This document shows positions 1 through 7,173 of a stretch of 40,136 nt of DNA, one piece after another; within the stretch, counting starts at the first letter, position 1; each line of letters begins with the position of its first letter. Source of the DNA: JBKHJA01 sp046538375 (GTDB lineage Bacteria; Acidobacteriota; Aminicenantia; Aminicenantales; Aminicenantaceae); contig JBKHJA010000006.1 of NCBI GenBank assembly GCA_046538375.1, positions 1-40,136 of the forward strand, read 5' to 3'. The translations under genes were made by a program, and so were the position numbers. The notes beneath the pieces are model-generated. The model ran no database searches. It saw nothing but the letters and a program-made list of their open reading frames with translations, and had not been told where the DNA came from.

Positions 1-60
1 CCCAGGAACATCCTATAATCTCTTTATTTTTCAACAAGTTGTATTATTTTTGCGTTCTTA

Positions 61-80
61 TTAGTTCCGATTAGTTCCGA
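61..80. repeat. 10-bp tandem direct repeat upstream of first gene
   Basis: TTAGTTCCGA occurs twice head-to-tail, and a diverged third unit (TTATTTCTTA) follows. The period of 10 bp is close to one helical turn, so both copies would face the same side of the DNA. It lies about 110 bp before the first gene. A regulator-binding role is possible but nothing else supports it. The rest of 1-190 is AT-rich and shows no gene. Confidence 0.5.
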
Positions 81-190
81 TTATTTCTTATTAAATATTC
101 ACAATTTATTCACATATGCTTTTTGGTCCAATATTCTGTTTAAGTACAATGGAATAATCTGATAAGATGTCTATCATGAGGATTTAAAAG

Positions 191-805
191 ATGACAAGAA
201 CTCTGTTTACCAAGGTCCCACACTTTCTCGATGAAAAAGGGGAGTTGCCGTCGGATCTTCCCAGTCCAGCCAGAAAGCTTGCTGAGTTTATTTGTTCAAT
301 CGTAAAGGCCATAACCAGTCACTCTTTTGAAGCTTTGGCACGAACAGGTATCTGCTGCCGTAGAAGACCGATGCGAATACCATGCGAGGGAGAGATCCTT
401 GCTTTCCTGAATGAGGAAACAAAGGCCATTCAATGGGATTGCCCAGTATGTGGAGACAATGGATTTATCTATGATTGGAAAGGCACTAATTGGGATATGA
501 GATTCTCCGATGCAATCCCTGTAAGACTCCATATAGAAGAAAAGGACCTCATTCTGAATGAGACTTTTATTGAGCCGGATCTTACAGATAGACTTGAAAC
601 TGCAAAAGAAGTGTCAGAGGTTGTGGTTGTTTATTTCAGTCCTGATGAACTCGATGATCTCCTCGGCCATATTGCTGCTGCGGTAAACCACTGCCATGAC
701 AGAAAAATTCAGGACGCCCTAGACAAAATTTATGATAGCCTGTCTGCACTTTTAGAGTTCTACTTAGACCGAGAGAATGATTCGGATGGGGGAGAAGACA
801 ATTGA
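191..805 (+). CDS. conserved protein of unknown function with paired cysteines
   Basis: A 204-residue soluble protein with no signal peptide or membrane segment. The start is an ATG preceded by GAGGA with 8 bases spacing. Visible features are C55-C56, C65 and a CPVC knuckle at C84-C87 followed by GDNGFIYDW, so a small zinc-binding module around residues 55-90 is likely. The rest is acidic (Glu/Asp-rich), with a C-terminal helical segment. I recall this cysteine/GDNG pattern in small bacterial hypothetical proteins but cannot give a family name. Its stop codon overlaps the next gene's TTG start by 4 bases, so the two are probably translated together, and the SWIM-domain gene follows in the same direction. 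Function unknown. Confidence 0.75.
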   Translation: MTRTLFTKVPHFLDEKGELPSDLPSPARKLAEFICSIVKAITSHSFEALARTGICCRRRPMRIPCEGEILAFLNEETKAIQWDCPVCGDNGFIYDWKGTNWDMRFSDAIPVRLHIEEKDLILNETFIEPDLTDRLETAKEVSEVVVVYFSPDELDDLLGHIAAAVNHCHDRKIQDALDKIYDSLSALLEFYLDRENDSDGGEDN

Positions 806-1140
806 AAGAAATAAACAGAAGCGTCCTCATTGTGAGGTCAAAGGAGCCTTTTCTCCATTGGATGAATTCTCTCCCTGATCCCGGCAACTACACACTCCAA
901 GATATAAACGAAGATCAATCTGCATTCCTATTACCGGAATATGAAGATGATAGCGGAAAAGAAAATATCCTAAAGAAATACTTTAAAGAGATATTTGAAG
1001 AGCAGCTTAATGGATGGTGGACAGATCCGGATGCATGGCCTTCAAAGAGAGACTTAAAAACATTCAAGAAATGGTTTGAAGTTGAGTTTCATTCCCTAGT
1101 TTTTGACCTAGTCGATAGACCGATAATGGTTATTGAATAG
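802..1140 (+). CDS. small conserved protein of unknown function
   Basis: A 112-residue acidic, soluble protein that begins with TTG inside the stop of the preceding gene (TTGA overlap), which suggests translational coupling. The order is a beta-strand-like start (SVLIVRSKEPF), an acidic loop with LLPEYE, then a Trp-rich helical segment (NGWWTDPDAWP) and a conserved-looking end with FKKWFEVEFHS. I recognise the general pattern (a strand, a loop with I/LPE, then WP..R...F..WF) from unnamed small proteins in anaerobic bacteria and archaea, but know no function. No catalytic motif, zinc ligands or membrane segment is visible. It lies 36 bp before the SWIM gene. Confidence 0.7.
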   Translation: MKEINRSVLIVRSKEPFLHWMNSLPDPGNYTLQDINEDQSAFLLPEYEDDSGKENILKKYFKEIFEEQLNGWWTDPDAWPSKRDLKTFKKWFEVEFHSLVFDLVDRPIMVIE

Positions 1141-1176
1141 AGAAATTCAGTTCTATTGGCTTTGATCTGGTGAACA

Positions 1177-3183
1177 ATGAAAAATAAGAGTATAAAAAAG
1201 AGTCCATTTGCTGCATTGACTTGGCAGGATCTCGAATCCTGGGTGGGGGTGAAAACCCTGTCGAGGGGGAAGGCTTACCAGAAATCTTCAGCCGTGCAGG
1301 ATCTCGCACTTGCCGGGAAAACCAGATTGATAGCCTGGGTTCAGGGTACGAAAAGATACGCGACCGAAGTCGAAATCATCGGAGGGGAACCAAGCTCGGG
1401 ATGCACATGCCCGGTGGGAATAGACTGCAAGCATGGAGTTGCTGTACTGCTTGAGTATAGAGAAGCTCTGAAACAAGATAGAGAGGTCCCACAGATCGAT
1501 CCCGAGGATCCCAGGCTAACACTTCTAGATGAGGCCATGGAGGGAGATGAGGATGATTTTTTAGACGAATATGATGAGCAGGCCGACCACGATTTTATCG
1601 ATGATGAGTACGGCTATGACTCAAAATCGCCAGAAGAAGGATCCCAGAACCGTCCTGAAAGTAAAGGCCGTGTGAACCTGAGAGCTTTTCTTCGGAATAA
1701 ATCCCGGGAAGATCTGATCGCTCTTGTGGAAGAGCTCGCGACCACTCATGCAGGGGTCAGACAGGATCTGTGGATCTGGTGCAGCTTGGCGGCCGGACAA
1801 TTCAAGGAGCTGGTCCAGTACGTCCGTAAGGAGATCGATGTTGTCACGGCAGAGGAAGCCTGGTATGACCGCTGGCGGCAGCAGGGATCTCTCCCCGATT
1901 ATTCAGGAGTGCGTGACGGGCTTAAGCAGCTTCTTGACGCTGGCCGGGCAGATGATGTGCTCGCTCTTGGCAAAAGACTTTTCAAGAGAGCCCATGAACA
2001 GGTCAGTATGTCGCACGATGAAGGGGAAACCGCAATGGAAGTCGCCGACATCATGAAAATTGTGTATCAGGCACTTCTGAAATGCTCGTTGTCCGACGCT
2101 GAAAAGATGGAAACAGCGGTCAATTTCGAGCTGGAGGATGAGTTTGACCTGTTTTGCGAGAGTGAGATTTTCTGGAAACATTCTTTTCCCCGCGAGGCTT
2201 GGAAAGGACTGGCCGACCGGCTTCTTGGACGACTGGAAAGCGGAAGCGGGGTGCCCGGGCGTACGCTTTCCGAATCCGGATATAAAAGGACCATTTTGTC
2301 CAATCACGTGATTCAAGCCTTGAGAAAGGCGGGACGTGATTCGGAAATTATCCCCTTATGTGAGAGGGAAGCCAAGAAGGCCGGAAGCTATGAAAGGCTT
2401 GTCGAGCTGCTCATGAAAAAAGGACGACTCAAAGAGGCTGAGACGTGGATCAGGAAAGGAATCGCCGATGTGGGGGAGAAGTGGCCCGGTATTGGGGCGG
2501 CTCTTCGAAAAAGGCTGGGTGAAATCATGACGAAACAGGGAGACTGGGCCTATGCCGCCGCACTTATTACCGAGGATTTTTTTGACCGGCCTTCGCTGCA
2601 TCTCTATAAAGAGCTGAAGAAGATGACGTCCAAACAGGGTGAGGCATGGAAATACATCCGCGAGGCGCTTCGGGAATTCCTTGATAAGGGAAAATGTCCG
2701 CAGCAGGGGACAGGCGGCTGGCCACTTCCGGATACCGGTTTGGCACGTAAGGAAGAGGAAAAGACCTCTCGGCCTGCCAAAGCCGAGGTGCGTATTGAAA
2801 TAGCACTCTTTGAAAAAGAGATTGATCGTGCGCTTTCGATTTATAAGGCAGAAACAAAATCGCTACATACCTATTGGGGATGGGGAGGTGCTTTGACAGG
2901 GGGTATTCACGATGAAGTCGCTCAGGCTGTCGCCAAACGCTATCCGGATGAGGCCTTAACCATATGGAAGCGATTGGTCAAAGGGCTTATTGCCCAGACA
3001 AAACCGGCGGCTTATCGGAGCGCTGTGCCGTATTTGAAAAAGATACGGGCCTTGCTGGAGCGAACCGGCAGGAAGAGCGAGTGGGATCGGTTTCTGAATG
3101 TCATCCGGGTAGAAAACGCCAGGAAACGAAAGCTCCTGGAGATTCTCGATGGATTGGAGGCCAAGCCGCTCATCGAATCCTGA
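1177..3183 (+). CDS. SWIM zinc-finger domain protein
   Basis: A 668-residue cytoplasmic protein. The SWIM signature C76-T-C78, C84-K-H86 sits near the N-terminus after a predicted beta-rich lead-in; SWIM fingers bind zinc and mediate DNA or protein contacts. Residues about 115-155 form a very acidic linker rich in Asp and Glu. Residues about 165-660 are helical with repeat-like segments (for example ERLVELLMKKGRLKEAETWIRKG near 400) that resemble TPR-type hairpins. No SNF2 helicase domain is fused or adjacent, although SWIM proteins often accompany one. The start ATG has only a weak upstream GGTGA. GC content is higher than in the two genes before it. The SWIM assignment is firm; biological role is unknown. 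Confidence 0.85.
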   Translation: MKNKSIKKSPFAALTWQDLESWVGVKTLSRGKAYQKSSAVQDLALAGKTRLIAWVQGTKRYATEVEIIGGEPSSGCTCPVGIDCKHGVAVLLEYREALKQDREVPQIDPEDPRLTLLDEAMEGDEDDFLDEYDEQADHDFIDDEYGYDSKSPEEGSQNRPESKGRVNLRAFLRNKSREDLIALVEELATTHAGVRQDLWIWCSLAAGQFKELVQYVRKEIDVVTAEEAWYDRWRQQGSLPDYSGVRDGLKQLLDAGRADDVLALGKRLFKRAHEQVSMSHDEGETAMEVADIMKIVYQALLKCSLSDAEKMETAVNFELEDEFDLFCESEIFWKHSFPREAWKGLADRLLGRLESGSGVPGRTLSESGYKRTILSNHVIQALRKAGRDSEIIPLCEREAKKAGSYERLVELLMKKGRLKEAETWIRKGIADVGEKWPGIGAALRKRLGEIMTKQGDWAYAAALITEDFFDRPSLHLYKELKKMTSKQGEAWKYIREALREFLDKGKCPQQGTGGWPLPDTGLARKEEEKTSRPAKAEVRIEIALFEKEIDRALSIYKAETKSLHTYWGWGGALTGGIHDEVAQAVAKRYPDEALTIWKRLVKGLIAQTKPAAYRSAVPYLKKIRALLERTGRKSEWDRFLNVIRVENARKRKLLEILDGLEAKPLIES

Positions 3184-3316
3184 TACAAGACCGAGCGAAT
3201 ATATGACTAAAATTTCATTATTGGTAAAGTGATCTACATAGGTAAAATAGTCCTGATAGATTTATAGTATCAGCTCTAAACGTTAGTCCAGTGATAAGAT
3301 AAGCCAATTCGCCCTC

Positions 3317-3346
3317 TTGAAAAATAAATATACTTATGAGTATAAT
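3317..3346 (+). promoter_or_regulatory. sigma70-like promoter of the AAA ATPase gene
   Basis: TTGAAA at 3317-3322 and a perfect TATAAT at 3341-3346 are separated by 18 bases. Transcription would begin near 3353, giving a leader of roughly 33 bases before the ATG at 3386. The upstream in-frame TTG at 3317 coincides with the -35 box, which argues against its use as a start codon. Confidence 0.7.
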
Positions 3347-3358
3347 ACTCTAAAGTAT
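3330..3358. promoter_or_regulatory. 29-bp palindrome overlapping the -10 box (putative operator)
   Basis: Two 14-base arms (3330-3343 and 3345-3358) are inverted repeats matching at 12 of 14 positions around a single central A. Each arm contains ATACTT and GAGTAT. The -10 box lies across the centre, so a bound dimer would block the polymerase. The ATPase it precedes contains its own winged-helix-like segment, so autoregulation is a reasonable guess. Confidence 0.6.
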
Positions 3359-3385
3359 AATAATTTATCATCGAACGAGGTGATT

Positions 3386-4765
3386 ATGTTCATCGATAGG
3401 GAAAAAGAACTCACATTTCTTGAGCAGAAATGGAAGGAGCCTAAAGCCCAGATGATTGTTCTCTGGGGAAAAAGAAGAATCGGAAAAACAGAGCTTGCTA
3501 AACAGTTCATAAGAGATAAATCACATGTCTATTTCCTTGCTGAGAGTACTCATGAGAAGGAGCAGCTGAAGAGATTCTCTTCGGCAGTTGGAGAATTCTT
3601 TAAAGAGCCTCTTCTTTTAACAAGAGGGTTTGACAGTTGGGAAGAAAGCTTTCGCTATATAAAAGAAAAGAAGAAGAGATTTGTCCTTGTTATTGATGAA
3701 TTTCCATATCTTATTCAGTCCAACTCTGCTATACCAAGTCTTTTTCAAAAGGCCTGGGATGAATACCTGTCTCAGAGTATGATTTATATCGTATTGCTTG
3801 GGTCTAGTGTTGCGATGATGGAGACAGAAGTGCTTGGCTATAAAGCTCCTCTCTATGGAAGAAGAACAGGGCAATGGAAGATTCAAGCCATGCCTTTTAC
3901 TGACGTTAAAGAATTTAGACAAGCAGCATCTTTTGAGGATCAGATTATGCATTATTCGGTATGCGGTGGGACTCCAGCTTACTGGCTGTGGTTTTCAGAC
4001 AAGCGTAATTTTTATCAAAATCTTAAAAATCATGTCTTGAGGAAGGGTGAACCACTCTATGAAGAAGTGTTTTTCATCTTAAGAGAGGAATTGCGAGAAC
4101 CCCGGTATTATTTCTCTTTGTTACAGGCGATTGCTCAGGGAAAGAGGAGGCTCTCAGAAATAGTCAATGCAACAGGTATTCAACAGCCTACATCTAACAA
4201 ATATCTCGGGGTGCTTTCTGACCTCGATATTGTTGAGCGAGAAGTGCCGGTAACAGAAGATAAACCCATTAAAAGTAAGAAAGGTTTGTATAGAATCAAG
4301 GATGAATTTTTTCAGTTCTGGTTCCGGTTCGTTTTTCCGAGAAGAGCAGAACTCGAGATGGACAATGTGGATAAGGTCATCGAAAGAATCAGACGAGAAA
4401 TGCCTGATTACATTTCTTTTGTTTATGAAAAAGTTGCTCGTGAAATTGTCATGAATAATTCTGGTTTATTTTTCTCTTTTGAACGTTTGGGAAGATGGTG
4501 GGATAGACATAATGAAATTGATATCGTCGGGGTAAGCAGCGAGTTCAACGCCATATTGTATGGTGAAGTGAAATGGAGAGGGAAAAGAATAGGCGAAAAT
4601 GTCTTTTTGGAACTCAAATCAAAGGCTAAAAAAATTAAATGGGGTGATACAAAAACTAAACGTTTCTATGTTCTTTTCTCGAAGAATGGATTTACCAATG
4701 AGATGCTTTCCCTGGCGAAGAAAGAGGGAGTTTTCTTATTCCAGAATGATAGAAGAGTCACTTAA
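3386..4765 (+). CDS. archaeal-type AAA ATPase with C-terminal DUF234/nuclease-like domain
   Basis: A 459-residue protein of the ATPase_2 (archaeal ATPase) class. The N-terminus MFIDREKEL is typical. Walker A is GKRRIGKT (K34, T35), and Walker B is the segment FVLVIDEFPYL. A winged-helix-like segment (LSEIVNATGIQQPTSNKYL) follows at about residues 254-290. The C-terminal domain matches DUF234: D379 in EIDIVG, then E394-V-K396 in YGEVKW, which is the spacing of a PD-(D/E)xK nuclease core. I chose ATG 3386 because the promoter covers the alternative TTG at 3317 and AGGTGATT precedes the ATG. The gene is AT-rich and stands alone, with tRNA-Leu downstream. Such ATPases are common in archaea and patchy in bacteria, fitting horizontal transfer. 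Function is unknown; a role in defence or a selfish element is a guess. Confidence 0.85.
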   Translation: MFIDREKELTFLEQKWKEPKAQMIVLWGKRRIGKTELAKQFIRDKSHVYFLAESTHEKEQLKRFSSAVGEFFKEPLLLTRGFDSWEESFRYIKEKKKRFVLVIDEFPYLIQSNSAIPSLFQKAWDEYLSQSMIYIVLLGSSVAMMETEVLGYKAPLYGRRTGQWKIQAMPFTDVKEFRQAASFEDQIMHYSVCGGTPAYWLWFSDKRNFYQNLKNHVLRKGEPLYEEVFFILREELREPRYYFSLLQAIAQGKRRLSEIVNATGIQQPTSNKYLGVLSDLDIVEREVPVTEDKPIKSKKGLYRIKDEFFQFWFRFVFPRRAELEMDNVDKVIERIRREMPDYISFVYEKVAREIVMNNSGLFFSFERLGRWWDRHNEIDIVGVSSEFNAILYGEVKWRGKRIGENVFLELKSKAKKIKWGDTKTKRFYVLFSKNGFTNEMLSLAKKEGVFLFQNDRRVT

Positions 4766-4948
4766 ATGTATATTTCCTTTAACAAAAGAAAAATTCGTAT
4801 CTACGATTATATAGATTTGAATATTAAAATGATTGAGAGGATGTATAAGAAAAGACTACGCGGCTATCGTTCGATAGGATATAATGTAGATTGAATGTTT
4901 GAATGTTTAAACCTAGAGTGGGGTTATAGATTGTGTAATAATTTCACT

Positions 4949-4961
4949 CCAAATCATTTGG
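4949..4961. promoter_or_regulatory. perfect 13-bp palindrome upstream of tRNA-Leu
   Basis: CCAAATCATTTGG has 6-base arms around one C, ending 16 bases before the tRNA 5' end. It may be a protein-binding site or part of the tRNA leader. The surrounding 4766-4977 contains no gene; a repeated TTGAATG motif near 4893-4908 could supply -35 elements, but no convincing -10 pairing was found. Confidence 0.3.
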
Positions 4962-4977
4962 TGCATAAATTCTCGCT

Positions 4978-5063
4978 GCCGGGGTGGCGGAATTGGTAGA
5001 CGCAAGGGACTTAAAATCCCTCGGGAGGTAACTTCCGTGCCGGTTCGAGTCCGGCCCCCGGCA
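4978..5063 (+). tRNA. tRNA-Leu, anticodon TAA
   Basis: An 86-base tRNA with a perfect 7-bp acceptor stem (4978-4984 with 5056-5062) and A discriminator at 5063. The anticodon stem AGGGA/TCCCT (5005-5009, 5017-5021) encloses loop CTTAAAA, giving anticodon TAA at 5012-5014, which reads UUA. The T arm is GCCGG-TTCGAGT-CCGGC at 5039-5055, and the long variable arm (CGGGAGGTAACTTCCG) marks a class II tRNA. The 3' CCA is not encoded. T-rich sequence follows directly. No duplicated tRNA 3' end, as would mark an integrated element, was seen elsewhere in the window. Confidence 0.97.
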
Positions 5064-5184
5064 CTCTTTTATCTCTTGTTTTTCTCAGATAAGCAGTATC
5101 TGTTTTGGTGTTATCAGTTTGTAAACCCATGCCCAATTTTAAATATTATTCAACAAAATGGAAGGAAGGATACGGCTTTCTCGG

Positions 5185-6048
5185 TTATATGTTCTCTTTT
5201 AAATTTAGAAACCCTTTCGTTTTTTCAATAAAGGCAGGAAACAGCAGGGAGGCATCTTTGATAAACTTAGTTATTTTTTCCCATTTCATATCCAGGTACT
5301 CATGGGCTAAAATATTTCTCAATTCTGTAAATTGAGAAAATCTTCGTGCAGAATCTTCATCTAGAAATCCTATGGCAAAGCGCAGCAAAGTTTCTCTGTA
5401 AGTCTGGGGAATCTCTTTTTTTTTAGAGGCAAGCATTATTTTTGAAATATCAATGGCAGACATAACTAAATTCTCCACCCATCTTTCAACATTTCTTCTT
5501 TTATCATTGTTCTCCATATATTCCTGTCTGCTTAATCTTTCAAATTTTATTATATCAGCAAATTCGTTTTCCAAAAATCTGATATGAGTACGCAAAACAG
5601 ATTTGTCTTCTTCAGAAATGGATTCAGCCCTTCCAGCTATCTCGTAAAATTCCTTAGTGAACTTCCACCAGTCAACAGCCTCATAATGGGTTTTAATCAA
5701 AAGGATCATGTATAACTTTCTATCTTTAACCACAAGAGGAATGCCAGAATTCAGAATTGAGAAAACCAAAGGTGGTTTTGCACGATTTAGTACCAAAAGG
5801 TCAACTTCATTAGATTTTAGGATATTCTCCAAATCTTTCCATATGGAATGTTCTTCAGGGTATTCCCTGTTAGATTCTAACTCATAATATCGGTTGGTCC
5901 TTAAATAGACTGCAATATCCCAGTCAGAAAAAGATCTTTGGGTACCTTTGGATTTTGAGCCAAAAACATAGGCTAAAATGACAGAATCTTTGCTTTCAAA
6001 ATATTGTTTAAGTTGTTCGATTTTATTCTGCTGATCACTCATGCTCAT
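5185..6048 (-). CDS. single-chain MNT nucleotidyltransferase-HEPN protein (fused MntA/HepT-like)
   Basis: A 287-residue soluble protein with two domains. Residues about 1-115 are a minimal nucleotidyltransferase with G30-S31, then D42-W-D44 after ten residues (GSx10DxD) and a third acidic residue at D83 (EVDLLVLN). Residues about 140-285 are an all-helical HEPN domain with R244-N-I-L-A-H249-E-Y251, the Rx4HxY motif of HepT ribonucleases. In known type VII systems MntA and HepT are separate genes; MntA adds AMP to the HepT tyrosine and silences the RNase. Here both parts, with all named residues intact, lie in one chain. The start ATGAGC is followed by a second ATG two codons later, and the ribosome site is weak. 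It points towards the tRNA. Alternatives: an aminoglycoside-type nucleotidyltransferase with a HEPN-like helical bundle. Domain calls are good; toxin-antitoxin role is inferred. Confidence 0.85.
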   Translation of the reverse strand: MSMSDQQNKIEQLKQYFESKDSVILAYVFGSKSKGTQRSFSDWDIAVYLRTNRYYELESNREYPEEHSIWKDLENILKSNEVDLLVLNRAKPPLVFSILNSGIPLVVKDRKLYMILLIKTHYEAVDWWKFTKEFYEIAGRAESISEEDKSVLRTHIRFLENEFADIIKFERLSRQEYMENNDKRRNVERWVENLVMSAIDISKIMLASKKKEIPQTYRETLLRFAIGFLDEDSARRFSQFTELRNILAHEYLDMKWEKITKFIKDASLLFPAFIEKTKGFLNLKENI

Positions 6049-6114
6049 AGGATACTCGAAACATAAAAATTGTTCAACAAACAGGCCCCAGGTCCAGAAT
6101 TTCTTAGGTATAGG

Positions 6115-6300
6115 TTATCTGTAATTTTCAAGATTATACTCAATTTCTTTTACATCGAACTTGGCATAACAAAACTCTCCTTGGGGAGTGTGCCAAATTG
6201 CTTCGCCATATGTGGGAATTTTTCTTCCATTGAAATCTTTGTATCTATTTACGGGAGTACTCCATTTATAATTTACATATTTATCTCCTTGAGGCTGCAA
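6115..6300 (-). pseudogene. 5'-truncated remnant of a DUF6544/DUF6920-like protein
   Basis: Sixty-one codons read as a clean C-terminal piece: WSTPVNRYKDFNGRKIP, then GEAIWHTPQGEF and a terminal EIEYN segment. From memory this matches the C-terminus of the DUF6544/DUF6920 family, whose members are around 250 residues. An in-frame TAA lies directly upstream of the first codon (a TTG without a ribosome site), and no further part of the gene can be found in any frame up to about 6570. I therefore read it as the leftover of a gene lost by rearrangement. It could instead be an unrelated small gene, but the missing start favours decay. Confidence 0.55.
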
Positions 6301-6322
6301 TTATATAAAAATATTTTGACAA

Positions 6323-6350
6323 TTGAAAAACTTTAGCGCCGGATTATAGT
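6323..6350 (+). promoter_or_regulatory. promoter-like pair without a downstream gene
   Basis: TTGAAA at 6323-6328 and TATAGT at 6345-6350 are separated by 16 bases on the plus strand. No plus-strand gene follows. A hairpin with a T-rich tail on the same strand lies about 190 bases further on, which together would outline a small RNA. In AT-rich DNA such boxes also arise by chance. Confidence 0.3.
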
Positions 6351-6356
6351 GGTGTT

Positions 6357-6575
6357 ATCAGTAATAGATATCAGAAGTTTTATGACCGCAGGTTCCTGAA
6401 AAGCAAAAATATGATATAAAAGGAGAGGCGGGCAATCGATTTCAAGCGCATATCCTTAAGGCATATTGCTCCAGAGTCGGTTTCTGCCGATCTATCGCCA
6501 GGGAAGCCTGGTCACTTGTTCTGGTTCCCCTGGGCAGCAGAGGCTTGAAAGAAGCCTCTCCTTTTGTTTTCTTAT
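6357..6575 (+). ncRNA. candidate small RNA in the non-coding stretch
   Basis: Bounded by the promoter-like pair ending at 6350 and the hairpin plus T-rich tail ending near 6575. The interval has no credible reading frame and contains other possible hairpins: CGG/CCG around 6479-6490, and CCAGG-GAAG-CCTGG at 6498-6511. I know no RNA family that it resembles. The call rests only on a promoter, terminator and lack of coding content. Confidence 0.2.
6539..6575 (+). terminator. hairpin with T-rich tail
   Basis: AGAGGCTT (6539-6546), loop GAAAG, AAGCCTCT (6552-6559) form a perfect 8-bp stem, followed on the plus strand by CCTTTTGTTTTCTT. Read on the minus strand, the hairpin lies just after the small membrane protein gene that ends at 6572, but lacks a T run there. 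It may end transcription from either side. Confidence 0.5.
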
Positions 6576-6841
6576 TCTCTTTTCTTCTTTGTAAAACAAT
6601 TATACAGCAAGGCGAAAACGACACCCACAACCCAGCCGTCTATAACCGCATACAGAGTGGCCACAGCCACGCCGCCAAAGCCCCAGAGGCCGTGATGGTA
6701 GCCCGGATAGATAGAATCAACTATTTTCAGAAATTCCACTCCGTAGCCAGGCCAGATTAGATTGGAAATACCGACCAATAAGACCAACAATCCCCAGACT
6801 GCGGAAAGAGCACAGCCAAACAAAATTGCATTTAATTTCAT
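6572..6841 (-). CDS. small integral membrane protein
   Basis: An 89-residue hydrophobic protein. The ATG at 6841 is preceded by GGGAGGGG at good distance, so I prefer it to the longer in-frame reading that would add 21 residues. Two membrane segments are visible: residues about 5-28 (LFGCALSAVWGLLVLLVGISNLIW) and about 55-82, with a central loop containing YPGYHHGLWGFGG and a short basic tail KKKRE. The layout (short N-terminus, two helices, aromatic/glycine loop) resembles unnamed bacterial 'holin-like' membrane proteins that are not lysis genes. It has its own promoter and is not obviously joined to the symporter operon behind it. Function unknown. Confidence 0.7.
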   Translation of the reverse strand: MKLNAILFGCALSAVWGLLVLLVGISNLIWPGYGVEFLKIVDSIYPGYHHGLWGFGGVAVATLYAVIDGWVVGVVFALLYNCFTKKKRE

Positions 6842-6965
6842 GTTTCCCCTCCCATTTTTATTATTGGTACGGAACCAGGCTCTGAAGAAAAAAGGGGGAG
6901 ACAATTCCCCTTATTTCCCTGCTTGGAACATTTCATTGCCCACGGACCCTTTTTTGCGTAGGTAT

Positions 6966-6994
6966 AAGATAATTATTAATCAGAGGAGTGTCAA
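6966..6994 (-). promoter_or_regulatory. promoter of the small membrane protein gene
   Basis: Reading the minus strand, TTGACA (6994-6989) and TATCTT (6971-6966) are 17 bases apart. Transcription would begin about 120 bases before the ATG at 6841. The stretch 6842-7173 contains no gene; this promoter is the only signal I could support in it. Confidence 0.6.
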
Positions 6995-7173
6995 CAGGAA
7001 ATATGGTTGGAATTGATTCTTTCTCCGGAGGATTGGTAAGGGCGATGGTTCTAAAAATAAAGCTTCTAGATTTTTAGTCTTCTTGTTTTATATTCAATAG
7101 GAATAATGGTAACAGCCTTTTTCTCTGGCCACAATGATATTTTTAGCGAATCTTTCCAAGGATGGCAGCAAAT

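Noticed and set aside
3317..3385. Upstream TTG start extending the ATPase by 23 residues
   Set aside because: The TTG is the -35 box of a strong promoter, and the ATG at 3386 has a ribosome site and gives the usual family N-terminus.
4766..5184. Attachment-site duplication at tRNA-Leu
   Set aside because: No second copy of the tRNA 3' end was found in the window and no integrase is present.
5037..5231. 64-codon plus-strand frame beginning inside the tRNA
   Set aside because: It overlaps the tRNA 3' end and the end of the minus-strand MNT-HEPN gene; shadow frame.
6842..6904. 21-residue N-terminal extension of the small membrane protein
   Set aside because: The GGGAGGGG ribosome site lies within it and directs the start to 6841.
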